A stretch of DNA of 64,000 bases from JASGDB01 sp049841315 (GCA_049841315.1 JASGDB010000121.1:58696-122695); one strand, 5' to 3'; counted from the first letter of the stretch, positions 15,451-24,691 are shown. Notes: generated by a model from the letters alone, not told the origin. Numbers and translations are program-made.

Positions 15451-17592
15451 ATGAAAAAAATATTTTTACTCGCCACCTTTTTATTGAGCTTTCTTCAGAT
15501 AAAAGCTGACGAAGGAATGTGGCTTATGATGCTGATTAAGCGCCTGAATCATACCGACATGCAGAAAGAAGGATTGAAGCTGACTCCGGAAGAAATCTAT
15601 TCCGTGAACAACTCCAGCCTTAAAGATGCCATCGTTCAGTTTGGTGGCGGCTGTACTGCGGAAATCGTTTCCGAACAGGGGCTTTTGTTCACCAACCACC
15701 ACTGCGGTTATGGAAGCATTGCAGGACTTTCCACTCCGGAAAAAGATTATCTTACCAACGGATTCTGGGCAATGAACAAATCCGAAGAAATTCCTGCGCC
15801 GGGACTTTCTGTTCGTTTCCTTGTGAGAATGGACGATGTAACCCAAAGAATTGCCGGAAAACTGAATAATTCCATGACTTCCGAAGAGAGAAAAAAAATC
15901 ATTGATGCCGAATACAAAGCTATCCAGACCGAAAATTCCGAAAACGGAAAATATACGGTTGTGGTAAGGGATTTCTTCAACGGAAATGAATTTTACTATT
16001 TCGTTTATCAGGATTATAAAGATGTCCGCCTTGTAGGAACACCTCCGAATTCTTTAGGAAAATACGGAGGCGATACCGACAACTGGGAATGGCCGAGACA
16101 CACTGCGGATTTCTCTGTTTTCAGAATTTACAGTGATGCCAACGGAAATCCTGCGGAATATTCCACAGCCAATGTTCCTTTAAAACCAAAACATTCCCTT
16201 CCTGTTTCTCTGAAAGGATATGAAAAAGACAGCTTTGCCATGATTGTAGGCTATCCGGGAAGAACCAACCGCTACCTCACTTCCTACGGAATCGACCAAA
16301 TGGTGAACAGAGATTATCCGGCTTGGGTAGAAGCATCCAAAACAGCAATGGATGTGATGAAGAAGTACATGGACAAAGACCAGGCAACCAAACTTAACTA
16401 TGCTTCCCAATACGCAAGTGTAGCCAACTATTGGAAAAACCGACAGGGAACGATTGATGCCGTAATCAAAAACGGAACTATCACAGACAAACAGAAAGTA
16501 GAAGATAAATACCTGCAATGGGCCGTTCTTCCTGAAAATGAAGCGGTTTACAGCGGAGTTCTTGTTGATATTCAAGGGTATTACAAACAGACCTCTGCAC
16601 GAAATGTAGAGCGTAATTACAGTTCTCAGCTTCAAAGAAACGCAAAATACCTCCCTGTTGCTTACCAGCTTGGAAGCCTTTTCAAAACGTATGCCGACCA
16701 GGATGATGCCGGAAAAACCGCGATGAAAGGCAAAGTTCAGGATGCAATCAACAAGGCTTATGATAAATTCAACAGCCAGCTTGAAGGAGATATGCTGACG
16801 CAAATGATTGCCCTTTACCAAAGAAAAGTAGACAAATCCATAGCTTCTGAAACGCTTGCCGGAGTAAATGCTGCTGAAGTTTCCAACATTGCGTATACTT
16901 CCATTTTTGCCAATAAAGAATCTGCGCTTTTGTTCCTCAACAATCCGGACCGACTGAAAATCGATGCAGACCCGTTGAAGAAAATCGCAGACGGATATAT
17001 TACTGACCAAAAACTTTTAGGAGAGCGTTTTGCTAAAGTAGACGATAATTTTCAGGAAAAAACAAGATTGTTCCTCGACGGACTCAGAAAATCCCAGCCG
17101 GAAAAAAGTTTCTATCCTGATGCCAACTCTACCATGAGGCTTACCGGCGGCAAAGTAGTAACGCTTCCTGTGCGTTCCGACAGACAGTATTACGGAATTT
17201 CCGAAAAAGACAACTATTACACTGATGTAAGAGGAATGGTGGCGAAATACAAAAAAGGAGATGAAGAGTTCGATCTTCCGCAGAAATTCCTTGACATGAT
17301 GAAGAAAAAGGATTACGGAAGATATGCCGATAAGAAGACCAAACAGCTTCAGGTAAACTTCCTTTCCGATAACGACATCACGGGAGGAAATTCCGGCTCT
17401 CCGATTATGGACGGAAGCGGAAATCTTCTCGGTCTTGCTTTCGACGGAAACAGCGAAGCATTAAGCGGAGACATCGTTTTCGAGCCGGAATGGCAGAGAA
17501 CTATCAACGTGGATGTACGTTTCGTACTTTGGGTAATCGAAAAATACGGAAAAGCAGGGCATCTTATCAGCGAAATGACTTTAGTACAGTAA
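15451..17592 (+). CDS. S46-family dipeptidyl-peptidase, DPP7-like
   Basis: A 713-aa periplasmic or surface serine dipeptidyl-aminopeptidase. The signal peptide MKKIFLLATFLLSFLQIKA precedes DEGMWL, the usual mature N-terminus of S46 enzymes. The catalytic His is in LLFTNHHCGYGSI (about 83-84) and the nucleophile is Ser648 in GGNSGSP. A Gly occupies the position after AFD at about residue 666, where, as I recall, DPP7 enzymes (hydrophobic P1) have Gly and DPP11 (acidic P1) have Arg; DPP7-type specificity is therefore likely. Typical of asaccharolytic and proteolytic Bacteroidota. A terminator follows. Confidence 0.93.
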   Translation: MKKIFLLATFLLSFLQIKADEGMWLMMLIKRLNHTDMQKEGLKLTPEEIYSVNNSSLKDAIVQFGGGCTAEIVSEQGLLFTNHHCGYGSIAGLSTPEKDYLTNGFWAMNKSEEIPAPGLSVRFLVRMDDVTQRIAGKLNNSMTSEERKKIIDAEYKAIQTENSENGKYTVVVRDFFNGNEFYYFVYQDYKDVRLVGTPPNSLGKYGGDTDNWEWPRHTADFSVFRIYSDANGNPAEYSTANVPLKPKHSLPVSLKGYEKDSFAMIVGYPGRTNRYLTSYGIDQMVNRDYPAWVEASKTAMDVMKKYMDKDQATKLNYASQYASVANYWKNRQGTIDAVIKNGTITDKQKVEDKYLQWAVLPENEAVYSGVLVDIQGYYKQTSARNVERNYSSQLQRNAKYLPVAYQLGSLFKTYADQDDAGKTAMKGKVQDAINKAYDKFNSQLEGDMLTQMIALYQRKVDKSIASETLAGVNAAEVSNIAYTSIFANKESALLFLNNPDRLKIDADPLKKIADGYITDQKLLGERFAKVDDNFQEKTRLFLDGLRKSQPEKSFYPDANSTMRLTGGKVVTLPVRSDRQYYGISEKDNYYTDVRGMVAKYKKGDEEFDLPQKFLDMMKKKDYGRYADKKTKQLQVNFLSDNDITGGNSGSPIMDGSGNLLGLAFDGNSEALSGDIVFEPEWQRTINVDVRFVLWVIEKYGKAGHLISEMTLVQ

Positions 17593-17617
17593 ACAAATTT
17601 CGTTACTTAAAAAACAG

Positions 17618-17651
17618 AATAAGGCTGCCTCACCGAGACAGCCTTATTTTT
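17618..17651. terminator. Bidirectional terminator after the S46 peptidase
   Basis: Stem AATAAGGCTG/CAGCCTTATT extended after one mismatch by CTC/GAG around an ACC loop, with a T run on both strands. It separates the convergent peptidase and ecotin-like genes. Confidence 0.88.
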
Positions 17652-17672
17652 GTAAAATTATCCTAAAAACTA

Positions 17673-18173
17673 TTATTTTTTCTCCTGTACTTCCAAGGCG
17701 TCATACTCTTCCGGGTCTGCTTTGTAAATTTTGTATTTCACGCTGTATCCTTCCGGAACGTACAGAACGATTGGCATGCGCCCGTTGTAATCCGCCAGAT
17801 AACTTGCAGAAGAATACACAAACTGAGTTTTAGTACCCGTTTCCGGACATGCTTTCATGGTTGCGGATGCATTTCCGTTTGAGGTGAATACCAAATACTG
17901 ATAGCCCCATCCTTTCAGCTCGCTCTGCGTGAATTCGCCGGGAAGCCTGTACTGGTTGCATTTGTCGGTTTCCATGTCTTTTCCTACGAAGATTTCTATT
18001 TTTTTATTGGAATCTTCTTTGGAGTGAGGAACTTCGATTACTACTTTTTTCTGGTTTTTTCCCGCTTTCGGGAAAATCCCTGTGTCTACCTTCACATTGG
18101 TTTGTGCCATCACCATATTAGCCATAATTGTAAACATAAAAATAAAAACTGCTTTCATTGATTTCTTGTTCAT
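17673..18173 (-). CDS. Ecotin-type periplasmic serine protease inhibitor
   Basis: A 166-aa protein with a signal peptide (MKAVFIFMFTIMANMVMAQ) followed by an ecotin domain. Matching ecotin in order: FPKAGKNQKKVVIEVP, DKCNQYRLPGEF, LKGWGYQYLVF, the reactive loop SATMKACPE, YNGRMPIVLYVPEGYSVKYKIYKA. The two Cys that form ecotin's disulfide are both present, and the P1 position is Met by alignment, as in E. coli ecotin. The start at 18173 is preferred over 18308 because a TAATTTTG promoter lies at 18216-18223, inside the longer frame. It would inhibit trypsin-fold proteases outside the cytoplasm. Confidence 0.88.
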   Translation of the reverse strand: MNKKSMKAVFIFMFTIMANMVMAQTNVKVDTGIFPKAGKNQKKVVIEVPHSKEDSNKKIEIFVGKDMETDKCNQYRLPGEFTQSELKGWGYQYLVFTSNGNASATMKACPETGTKTQFVYSSASYLADYNGRMPIVLYVPEGYSVKYKIYKADPEEYDALEVQEKK

Positions 18174-18215
18174 AATTTTTTGTATTTGTGGTTTTCCTAA
18201 AGCCAATAAACATGC

Positions 18216-18223
18216 CAAAATTA
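18216..18223 (-). promoter_or_regulatory. -7 element of ecotin-like gene
   Basis: TAATTTTG on the minus strand, 43 bases before the chosen ATG. It lies downstream of the alternative start at 18308 and therefore decides for the shorter protein. Confidence 0.55.
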
Positions 18224-18452
18224 AAAACAAGTTAACAATTTTAAGCAATATAATGTTAAACAGTTTTTTTGTAATCACTTGTTTTACAATGGATTTAAAA
18301 TTAAACACTTCAAAACATTTTTTTATTTTTTAAGAAGATGAAAGAAAATCATTTTTTACTGTTTGATGTGGTGTGTGGTTTGTTTTTTATCGTTATTTTC
18401 AGAATAGCGGAGGTTTATTCGTACAAAGCGGAGACTTTTCCCAAAACTTAAA

Positions 18453-18460
18453 TATCTTTG
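18453..18460 (+). promoter_or_regulatory. -7 element of aroQ
   Basis: TATCTTTG, a perfect TAnnTTTG, 13 bases before the aroQ ATG, giving a very short leader. Confidence 0.6.
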
Positions 18461-18473
18461 TGAAAATTTTGAA

Positions 18474-18884
18474 ATGAAAATCCTGATTGCCAACGGCCCG
18501 AACCTCAACCTACTCGGAACAAGAGAACCCGAAATCTACGGAAATACCACAATGGACGATTGTATTAAAAATCTCTGTTCCCAATTTCCGGAAGATGAAA
18601 TCACCTATTTTCAATCCAATCACGAGGGAGAAATTATCGACCGCCTCCAGCATGAAGATTTTGATGCCCTGATTCTCAATATGGGAGCTTTTACCCATTA
18701 TTCCTACGCTATTGCAGACTGCCTGAAAAACATTAAAAAACCGAAAGTGGAAGTGCACATCAGCAATATCTACAAACGCGAAGAATTTCGGCAGAAATCC
18801 GTAACGGCGGCTTATACGGATGCGATTCTTTCCGGTTTCGGACTGAAAGGTTATGAGCTTGCAGTTTTAAGTTTGAAGATTTAA
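18474..18884 (+). CDS. aroQ: Type II 3-dehydroquinate dehydratase
   Basis: Converts 3-dehydroquinate to 3-dehydroshikimate in the shikimate pathway; forms a dodecamer in the cytoplasm. The 136 aa show the type II motifs: ILIANGPNLNLLGTREPEIYG with the Tyr nucleophile and flexible Arg loop, QSNHEGEIIDRLQ, LNMGAFTHYSYAIADCL and VEVHISNIYKREEFR. The usual AYTH is FTHYS here, with the His retained. The length is a little short of the normal 140-150 aa. It has its own promoter. Confidence 0.95.
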   Translation: MKILIANGPNLNLLGTREPEIYGNTTMDDCIKNLCSQFPEDEITYFQSNHEGEIIDRLQHEDFDALILNMGAFTHYSYAIADCLKNIKKPKVEVHISNIYKREEFRQKSVTAAYTDAILSGFGLKGYELAVLSLKI

Positions 18885-19000
18885 AATCATTAACCACGAA
18901 AAGCACCAAACACACGAAAAAAAGACAGAACTCCGCTGGAGTTCAAAATTCACAATTCAATATTTGCTACTACACAGATATTTGTCCTCCGGAGCAAATA

Positions 19001-19037
19001 TTAAAAACTCCTCAGGGATTCGCTGAGGAGTTTTTAA
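19001..19037. terminator. Bidirectional terminator between aroQ and pckA
   Basis: A 15-bp perfect stem TTAAAAACTCCTCAG/CTGAGGAGTTTTTAA with a 7-nt loop. A second smaller hairpin ATATTTG/CAAATAT precedes it at about 18978-19000. The two genes are convergent. Confidence 0.88.
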
Positions 19038-19061
19038 CCAAATTTAGTTTATATGAAAAAA

Positions 19062-20666
19062 TTATAACTGCGGGCCTGCGGCAACCAATCTCTGTCCTTC
19101 TTCAGTATCGCAGTACTGTTTGAAGTTTTCGATGTATTTTGCTCCTAAATCTCTTGCTTTAGCTTCCCATTCCGTTGCATCTTTGTAAGTGTCGCGCGGG
19201 TCTAAGATTCCTTCGGAAACGTTGGGAAGAGCTGTAGGAATTTCCAGGTTCAATACCGGAACTTTTGTTTTTGGTGCATGGTCGATAGCACCGTTGATAA
19301 TCGCATCGATGATGGCTCTTGTATCTTTCAGAGAAATACGTTTTCCTGTTCCGTTCCATCCTGTGTTTACCAGATATGCTTTTGCTCCGTGCTCTTTCAT
19401 TTTACCAATCAAAGTTTTAGAATACATAGTCGGGTGCAAGGTAAGGAACGCCTCACCAAATGCAGGAGAGAATGAAGGCTGAGGTTCTGTAATTCCTCTT
19501 TCAGTTCCTGCTAATTTGGATGTGTATCCGCAAAGGAAGTGATATTGTGCCTGGTCATCGTCCAAAACTGAAACAGGAGGCAGTACTCCGAATGCATCAG
19601 CAGACAGGTAAACGATTTTTTTGGTGTGTCCTGCTTTGGAAGGAAGAACGATTTTATTGATATTGTAAATCGGATAAGAAACCCTTGTGTTTTCAGTAAT
19701 AGAGTTATCTGTAAAGTCAATTTCTCCGTATTCATTTACCACAACGTTTTCAAGAAGCGCATCACGTTTGATGGCTCTGAAGATGTCCGGTTCTTTTTCT
19801 TCTGTAAGGTCGATTACTTTTGCATAACATCCGCCTTCGTAGTTGAATACTCCGTGGTCATCCCATCCATGCTCGTCATCACCAATCAGATAACGTTTAG
19901 GGTCAGCGGAAAGCGTGGTTTTTCCTGTTCCGGAAAGTCCGAAGAACAATGCCACATCACCTTCTTCGCCTACGTTGGCAGAACAGTGCATAGAAGCCAT
20001 TCCTTTCAGCGGAAGATAGTAGTTCATCATGGCGAACATTCCTTTTTTCATTTCACCTCCGTACCATGTTCCTCCGATGATCTGGATTTTTTCGGTAAGG
20101 TTGAACATGACGAAATTTTCGGAGTTCAGTCCTTGTTCTTTCCAATCCGGATTGGTTGTTTTGGAGCCGTTCATTACGATGAAATCAGGTTTTCCGAAGT
20201 TTTCCAGCTCGTGAACAGAGGGGCGGATGAACATATTGGTTACAAAATGCGCCTGCCAAGCCACTTCCATTACGAATCTTACTTTAAGTCTTGTATCGGG
20301 ATTTGTTCCGCAGAATGCATCTACAACATATAGTCTTTTGGATTTTGATAATTGTTCCAGAACGAGATTTTTACAGTGCGTAAAAGTTTCCTGAGTTGTC
20401 GGGAAGTTTACTTTTCCGTCCCAGCAGATGGTATCTTCCGTAATAGAATCTTTTACAATATATCTGTCTTTCGGAGACCTTCCTGTGAAAATTCCGGTTT
20501 TTACGGCAACAGCTCCCAAATCGGTAACCGCTCCTTTTTCAAATCCCTGATTTTTGGCGGACATTTCTGCCTGAAATAATTCTTCATAAGAGGGATTGTA
20601 CACCACCTCGTGGTAACCGGTAATTCCTAAATCGTGAAGTTCCTGAATAATTCTAATGTTCTTCAT
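19062..20666 (-). CDS. pckA: ATP-dependent phosphoenolpyruvate carboxykinase
   Basis: Converts oxaloacetate and ATP to phosphoenolpyruvate, the entry to gluconeogenesis, or runs in reverse for CO2 fixation. The 534 aa contain TGIFTGRSPKDRYIV, the kinase-1a P-loop GLSGTGKTTLS, the metal-binding LIGDDEHGWDD, FNYEGGCYAK and NTGWNGTGKRISLKDTRAI. Length and motif order are those of the ATP enzyme. An organism living on peptides, as the nearby S46 peptidase suggests, would depend on it for sugar synthesis. Promoter at 20704. Confidence 0.98.
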   Translation of the reverse strand: MKNIRIIQELHDLGITGYHEVVYNPSYEELFQAEMSAKNQGFEKGAVTDLGAVAVKTGIFTGRSPKDRYIVKDSITEDTICWDGKVNFPTTQETFTHCKNLVLEQLSKSKRLYVVDAFCGTNPDTRLKVRFVMEVAWQAHFVTNMFIRPSVHELENFGKPDFIVMNGSKTTNPDWKEQGLNSENFVMFNLTEKIQIIGGTWYGGEMKKGMFAMMNYYLPLKGMASMHCSANVGEEGDVALFFGLSGTGKTTLSADPKRYLIGDDEHGWDDHGVFNYEGGCYAKVIDLTEEKEPDIFRAIKRDALLENVVVNEYGEIDFTDNSITENTRVSYPIYNINKIVLPSKAGHTKKIVYLSADAFGVLPPVSVLDDDQAQYHFLCGYTSKLAGTERGITEPQPSFSPAFGEAFLTLHPTMYSKTLIGKMKEHGAKAYLVNTGWNGTGKRISLKDTRAIIDAIINGAIDHAPKTKVPVLNLEIPTALPNVSEGILDPRDTYKDATEWEAKARDLGAKYIENFKQYCDTEEGQRLVAAGPQL

Positions 20667-20703
20667 AACTATATATTTCTTTAATAATTCTTTTTTTGCA
20701 CTT

Positions 20704-20711
20704 CAAATTTA
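20704..20711 (-). promoter_or_regulatory. -7 element of pckA
   Basis: TAAATTTG on the minus strand, a perfect TAnnTTTG, 38 bases before the pckA ATG. Confidence 0.6.
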
Positions 20712-20800
20712 CGACATGCCTGAGGGAATCAAAGTCTGTAAGATAATGATATTCGTCAGATTTTGCAAGAAAACTGAAATATGAAATAAAATATTGAGAA

Positions 20801-21709
20801 TCAAAGAATTACTTCCTCCCAACGAAATACGGTAGAAAATCCTCTTTCCGAAAACCATTCTTCATGCCCGTCAAATTCCGAAGTCATGACAAAGTCTCCG
20901 CCCCATGCTCCAAGGCTTTTCACAAAGGAAGGGCAGCCTTTAAAATACTTTTCTTTCACGGTAGGAATACCGAGAAATGACGAAAGTTTTTCCTCGTGAA
21001 GCACCATCAGTTCAGAGAACGTTTCGATAGTATTACAGTCGAGAACCTGCTTTGTAATCTCCGTAAATGAATGGATGAATGTTTCGGATTTTTCTTTTGA
21101 ACGGTAAAGCCTGATTCCCTCTCTGGAATCCTGCTTTTGATTGAGATGAATAAAAATCAGTTTATCCCTGAAAACAGGCTCGTAATGCAGTTTCTGCACG
21201 GTTCTTCCCTGTTTTGTAATCCGGAAAAGTACTGCACTTTTTTCCTTTGCCACGGCAATATCATAACCGCTTCCGCCCAATGCTCTGTCATTGAGCTCAA
21301 AAGCGTCAATTTCCGCCCATTCCGCCAGATTATTCATCAGTGTGGAACTGCTTCCCAATCCGAAATCCGGAGGAAACTGAAGATTGGTCGTAATGGAATA
21401 AGACGAATCAGAATGAAGCCTCATTACCGATAATTCCTGAACAATCCGAAGGGTTTTAACAACAAATTCTGCCGATTGAGGAAGATTGGTTTCAAGAATT
21501 TCCCAATCTTTATAATTTAAACAAATGTTTAGCCAAAATTTATTTTGATGAAGTGCATTCCATACCAACTGCGATTTACCATCCGGAATTTCTTCCCATG
21601 AAAACTCCTGCCCGAGTTGAGTGGGAACAGCCAGTACGGCAGCACCGTCCAATGCAACATATTCCGAAGTGAGCATTAACTTTCCGGGCGAAAATATACT
21701 GCTCATCAT
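20801..21709 (-). CDS. GYDIA-family GHMP kinase
   Basis: A 302-aa small-molecule kinase of the GHMP superfamily. The N-terminal substrate strand SPGKLMLTSEYVALDGAAVLAVPT is like mevalonate kinases, the phosphate loop is PPDFGLGSSSTLMNN, and the name-giving GGSGYDIAVAK follows. The C-terminal GAWGGDFVMTS is the third GHMP motif. The substrate is unknown; a mevalonate-pathway step is plausible because flavobacteria use that pathway. Three start codons are stacked (TTG 21712, ATG 21709, ATG 21706); an ATG is preferred. It begins almost on the fabD stop, so the two are cotranscribed. Confidence 0.82.
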   Translation of the reverse strand: MMSSIFSPGKLMLTSEYVALDGAAVLAVPTQLGQEFSWEEIPDGKSQLVWNALHQNKFWLNICLNYKDWEILETNLPQSAEFVVKTLRIVQELSVMRLHSDSSYSITTNLQFPPDFGLGSSSTLMNNLAEWAEIDAFELNDRALGGSGYDIAVAKEKSAVLFRITKQGRTVQKLHYEPVFRDKLIFIHLNQKQDSREGIRLYRSKEKSETFIHSFTEITKQVLDCNTIETFSELMVLHEEKLSSFLGIPTVKEKYFKGCPSFVKSLGAWGGDFVMTSEFDGHEEWFSERGFSTVFRWEEVIL

Positions 21710-21712
21710 CAA

Positions 21713-22588
21713 TTACAATGCGGATGAAACTTCGGCAGAACCGTCAATTTTCTTAATCAGTCCCTGAAGTGTTTTTCCGGGTCCGACTTCTACAAATTGT
21801 TCTGCGCCGTCTTTTATCATATTCCGTACGGATTGTGTCCATTTTACAGGGCCTGTAAGCTGAGCGATAAGGTTTTTCTTAATTTCATCAGAATCGGTTA
21901 CGGCTGTTGTTGTGATATTCTGATACACCGGAAGCATCGCCTTTCTGAATTTCGTATTTTCGATGGCTATGGCGAGTTTTTCCTGTGCAGACTGCATCAT
22001 CGGTGAATGGAACGCTCCGTTTACGGGAAGCAGCAAGGCTCTTTTTGCACCGGCAGTTTTCATGGCTTCGCAAGCCTTTTCAACTGCGGAAGTTTCTCCG
22101 GAAATTACGAGCTGCCCCGGGCAGTTATAATTGGCAGGAACAACAATTCCTTCTATTTGAGCGCAGATTTCTTCCACCTTTTCATCTTCAAGACCGAGAA
22201 TTGCCGCCATGGAACTCGGATTGGCATCACAGGCTTCCTGCATGGCTTTTGCTCTTTGTGAAACAAGAGTAAGCCCGTCCTCAAAAGAAAGAACACCATT
22301 CGCCACAAGAGCGGAAAATTCTCCAAGTGAATGCCCGGCAACCATTTCGGCTCCGATTCCGTTTACGGCTTTCAGAGCAGCGACTGAATGAATAAAAATA
22401 GCTGGCTGGGTAACTTCTGTTCTTTTAAGGTCTTCTTCTGTTCCGCTGAACATAATGGACAGAATGTCGAATCCTAAAATAGAGTTTGCGGATTCCATTA
22501 AATCCTTAACATCCTTTCGGGAATCGTATAATTCTTTACCCATCCCTACAAATTGGGAACCTTGTCCCGGGAATACAAGCGCTTTCAT
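21713..22588 (-). CDS. fabD: Malonyl-CoA:ACP transacylase
   Basis: Loads malonyl groups from CoA to acyl carrier protein for type II fatty-acid synthesis. The 291 aa start at ATG 22588 with MKALVFPGQGSQFVGMG and contain the nucleophile elbow VAGHSLGEFSALVANG, the active-site His in NGAFHSPMM and QITGPVKW-like LTGPVKW near the C-terminus. A ten-codon upstream extension is possible but would spoil the family N-terminus. The GHMP kinase gene follows immediately. Confidence 0.97.
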   Translation of the reverse strand: MKALVFPGQGSQFVGMGKELYDSRKDVKDLMESANSILGFDILSIMFSGTEEDLKRTEVTQPAIFIHSVAALKAVNGIGAEMVAGHSLGEFSALVANGVLSFEDGLTLVSQRAKAMQEACDANPSSMAAILGLEDEKVEEICAQIEGIVVPANYNCPGQLVISGETSAVEKACEAMKTAGAKRALLLPVNGAFHSPMMQSAQEKLAIAIENTKFRKAMLPVYQNITTTAVTDSDEIKKNLIAQLTGPVKWTQSVRNMIKDGAEQFVEVGPGKTLQGLIKKIDGSAEVSSAL

Positions 22589-22688
22589 GATATAGTTAGT
22601 TTTTTTGTTGACCAATTATGTTTCATATTCAAAATTCCGGGTTCTTTATTCCGGATTGAAAATTTTTCTTATTTTTTCAATGGTTTCG

Positions 22689-22724
22689 CCCATTCATTAG
22701 GCTTCACCCATTCATTGGGCTTCA
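22689..22724. repeat. Two tandem 18-bp repeats
   Basis: CCCATTCATTAGGCTTCA and CCCATTCATTGGGCTTCA follow each other with one mismatch, then a partial third CCCAATG. They sit upstream of fabD and contain CCCATTCATTGGG-like dyads. Probably part of a dispersed intergenic element. Confidence 0.55.
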
Positions 22725-22758
22725 CCCAATGCTGTTGATGTCGCCACTTCGTGGCTTT

Positions 22759-24672
22759 TTAAGGAAGCAACCTCACCACACGATAGCCTTTATTGACATA
22801 AGCTCCGTTTGGTTTTACTCTTTCAAATTCAAATTTTGTAGCGAGTTGTGTTTGGGATTTTCCCATCTGTTTTAGGATTTCTCCTTTTTTATTTTCTCGG
22901 GAGAGCATATCATTTACCACATCAAAACCGATGATATTGTATTTTGACGGAACTTTGCAGTATTTTTCCTTAAAATCAGCAAGAATTTCTTTCTCAAAAG
23001 AACCTTCAGTATTGATGGCCCGGTCTCTCAGATACACAAGGCTTACTGTGCTGAGTTCATCCGCTTTCTTTTCAAACTGCGGTGAATAGAACATACTGAA
23101 TGCTTTGATTCCTGCTGTTTCAGCACCGAGTTCAACCATTCTGTCGGCAAACGCAGTCCCTTTACTGTCATCTTCAGAAGCGAGAATGGCAATCACGGGA
23201 ACGGATTGTCCTGTCATCATATTCTGGTCTGCCTGAATTTCCGAAGGTGTATTTACGATTGTTACAACTGCTCCTTTCAGTGTTTTTTCAAGTCCGTTTT
23301 TCAGGTAATCGGCATTGGTTTTATCTTTGTCCGCTACGATGTAAATTTTTTGATTGGAATATACGTCCTTCACTTCTTTTATAATCCTGTCGGCGTAAAA
23401 CTGTTCGTTGGTTTCCACAATAATCAGGTTGCTGTAATCGTATAAATCTTCCGAATTGGCAAATGGCGCAACCACAGGGATTTTATCTTTTTTCACAAAA
23501 TCGAGGACTTCAATCACATTAGATTTGAAGAAAGGTCCGATGATAATGTCGGTATTATCCGGATTTATCTGAACCAATGAGTTTTTAAAGCTGTTTTCGC
23601 TTCCTGCATCGATTACTTTCACATCCATTTTCAGTCCTGCTCTTGTATTTCTTTCAATGGCAAGTTTCGCTCCGGCAAGGAAATCGGAAGCCAGCGTGCG
23701 GTATTTGGTATCATTGCTGTCGAAGCCAAAAGGAAGCATCAGCACCACGCTCAGCGCATCTCCTGCTTTTTTCTCGTAAATGGCATCTGTTTTTCTGATT
23801 TTCAGAACCATTCCGTTTTTGAGTCCGTTGGTGAGTTCCGGATTCAGCTCAAGAAGTTCATCCAGCGAAATCCCGAATCTGTTGAGAATCCCGAAAACCG
23901 TGTCTCCGCTTTGAACGGTGTAGGTAACATAATCCCCGGAAACAACAGTTTTCACGGGAGGTGCGGGCGTTGTGTTTTGTGTAACAGGTGTTGTTTTTGT
24001 TTCTGCAGTTTCCGTTCCTTTTACTTTAATAACATCGCCGGCATGCAGTCCTTTTTCTTCCAAACCGGGATTGAGAGCAAAAAGCTGTTTCTGATTAATG
24101 CCGAATTTTCTTCCGATTTTAAAATAATTATCTTTTTCCTGAACGATATAGGAATCGTCCGGAGCTATTGTTTTTTTATCGACAACAGGGTCAATTTGGT
24201 TTTCCACCGGGTTTTTTCCCGCCTGATTGTTCAGATTATCGGAATTTGAAGTATTATCTCCGTATTTATTGATATTTTCAAGAGGAAGCACCACTTCATC
24301 ACCTATTTTCATGTGAGAATCCAGATTGGGATTGAGTTTTCTGAGTTCCGCTTCGGAGATTTTGTACTGTTTGGTAATTCCGTAAACGGTTTGTTTCGGT
24401 TTCAGGATAATTTTACCCAATTTCCCTGAAGATGCAGGAACGGAAGAACCGGAATTAGTCGTAGTTCCGTTTTTCTTAATTACCAAAACCTGCCCGATAC
24501 TGATGGCCCCGTCTTTTACAGTCGGATTCAGTTTGTAGAGTTCATCCAGCGTGATGCCGTATTTTTTGGAAATACCATAAGCACTTTCACCCTGCGCAAC
24601 CGTATGCGTTTTCTGCGAAAAAACAGAAGTAAAGAACAGAAAACCAGCTAATATGAAGATGTTTTTTATCAT
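22759..24672 (-). CDS. Four-LysM protein with periplasmic type-1 binding domain
   Basis: A 637-aa exported protein. After the signal peptide (to about residue 19) come four LysM modules at about 22-68 (HTVAQGESAYGISKKYGIT), 85-132, 173-220 and 248-296 (YTVQSGDTVFGILNRFGIS), which bind peptidoglycan. Residues about 305-625 resemble a type-1 periplasmic ligand-binding protein (VVLMLPFGFDSND, DIIIGPFFKSNVIEVLDF, KIPVVAPFANSEDLY), the fold used by LpoA-like activators. This suggests a periplasmic sensor or activator of wall synthesis; the exact role is unknown. It has its own promoter at 24692. Confidence 0.85.
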   Translation of the reverse strand: MIKNIFILAGFLFFTSVFSQKTHTVAQGESAYGISKKYGITLDELYKLNPTVKDGAISIGQVLVIKKNGTTTNSGSSVPASSGKLGKIILKPKQTVYGITKQYKISEAELRKLNPNLDSHMKIGDEVVLPLENINKYGDNTSNSDNLNNQAGKNPVENQIDPVVDKKTIAPDDSYIVQEKDNYFKIGRKFGINQKQLFALNPGLEEKGLHAGDVIKVKGTETAETKTTPVTQNTTPAPPVKTVVSGDYVTYTVQSGDTVFGILNRFGISLDELLELNPELTNGLKNGMVLKIRKTDAIYEKKAGDALSVVLMLPFGFDSNDTKYRTLASDFLAGAKLAIERNTRAGLKMDVKVIDAGSENSFKNSLVQINPDNTDIIIGPFFKSNVIEVLDFVKKDKIPVVAPFANSEDLYDYSNLIIVETNEQFYADRIIKEVKDVYSNQKIYIVADKDKTNADYLKNGLEKTLKGAVVTIVNTPSEIQADQNMMTGQSVPVIAILASEDDSKGTAFADRMVELGAETAGIKAFSMFYSPQFEKKADELSTVSLVYLRDRAINTEGSFEKEILADFKEKYCKVPSKYNIIGFDVVNDMLSRENKKGEILKQMGKSQTQLATKFEFERVKPNGAYVNKGYRVVRLLP

Positions 24673-24691
24673 TTTTAAACATTAACAGATG

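Larger units (their letters stand above)
18174..18473. other. Divergent intergenic region, ecotin-like gene and aroQ
   Basis: About 300 bases without a credible gene. The left part holds the minus-strand promoter of the ecotin-like gene, the right end the aroQ promoter. The rest is very AT-rich and shows no repeat or RNA structure that I can recognise. Confidence 0.5.

Noticed and set aside
16180..17010. 276-codon minus-strand frame
   Set aside because: Lies wholly inside the S46 peptidase gene in antisense; no family features.
19626..20333. 235-codon plus-strand frame
   Set aside because: Antisense shadow of pckA.
22689..22724. Tandem repeat as a CRISPR array
   Set aside because: Two 18-bp units are directly adjacent without spacers, and no cas gene is present. 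No CRISPR array was seen anywhere in the window.
22743..22759. GCCAC-TTC-GTGGC-TTTTT hairpin as a terminator
   Set aside because: The T run is on the plus strand, where no gene ends; the adjacent genes are on the minus strand.
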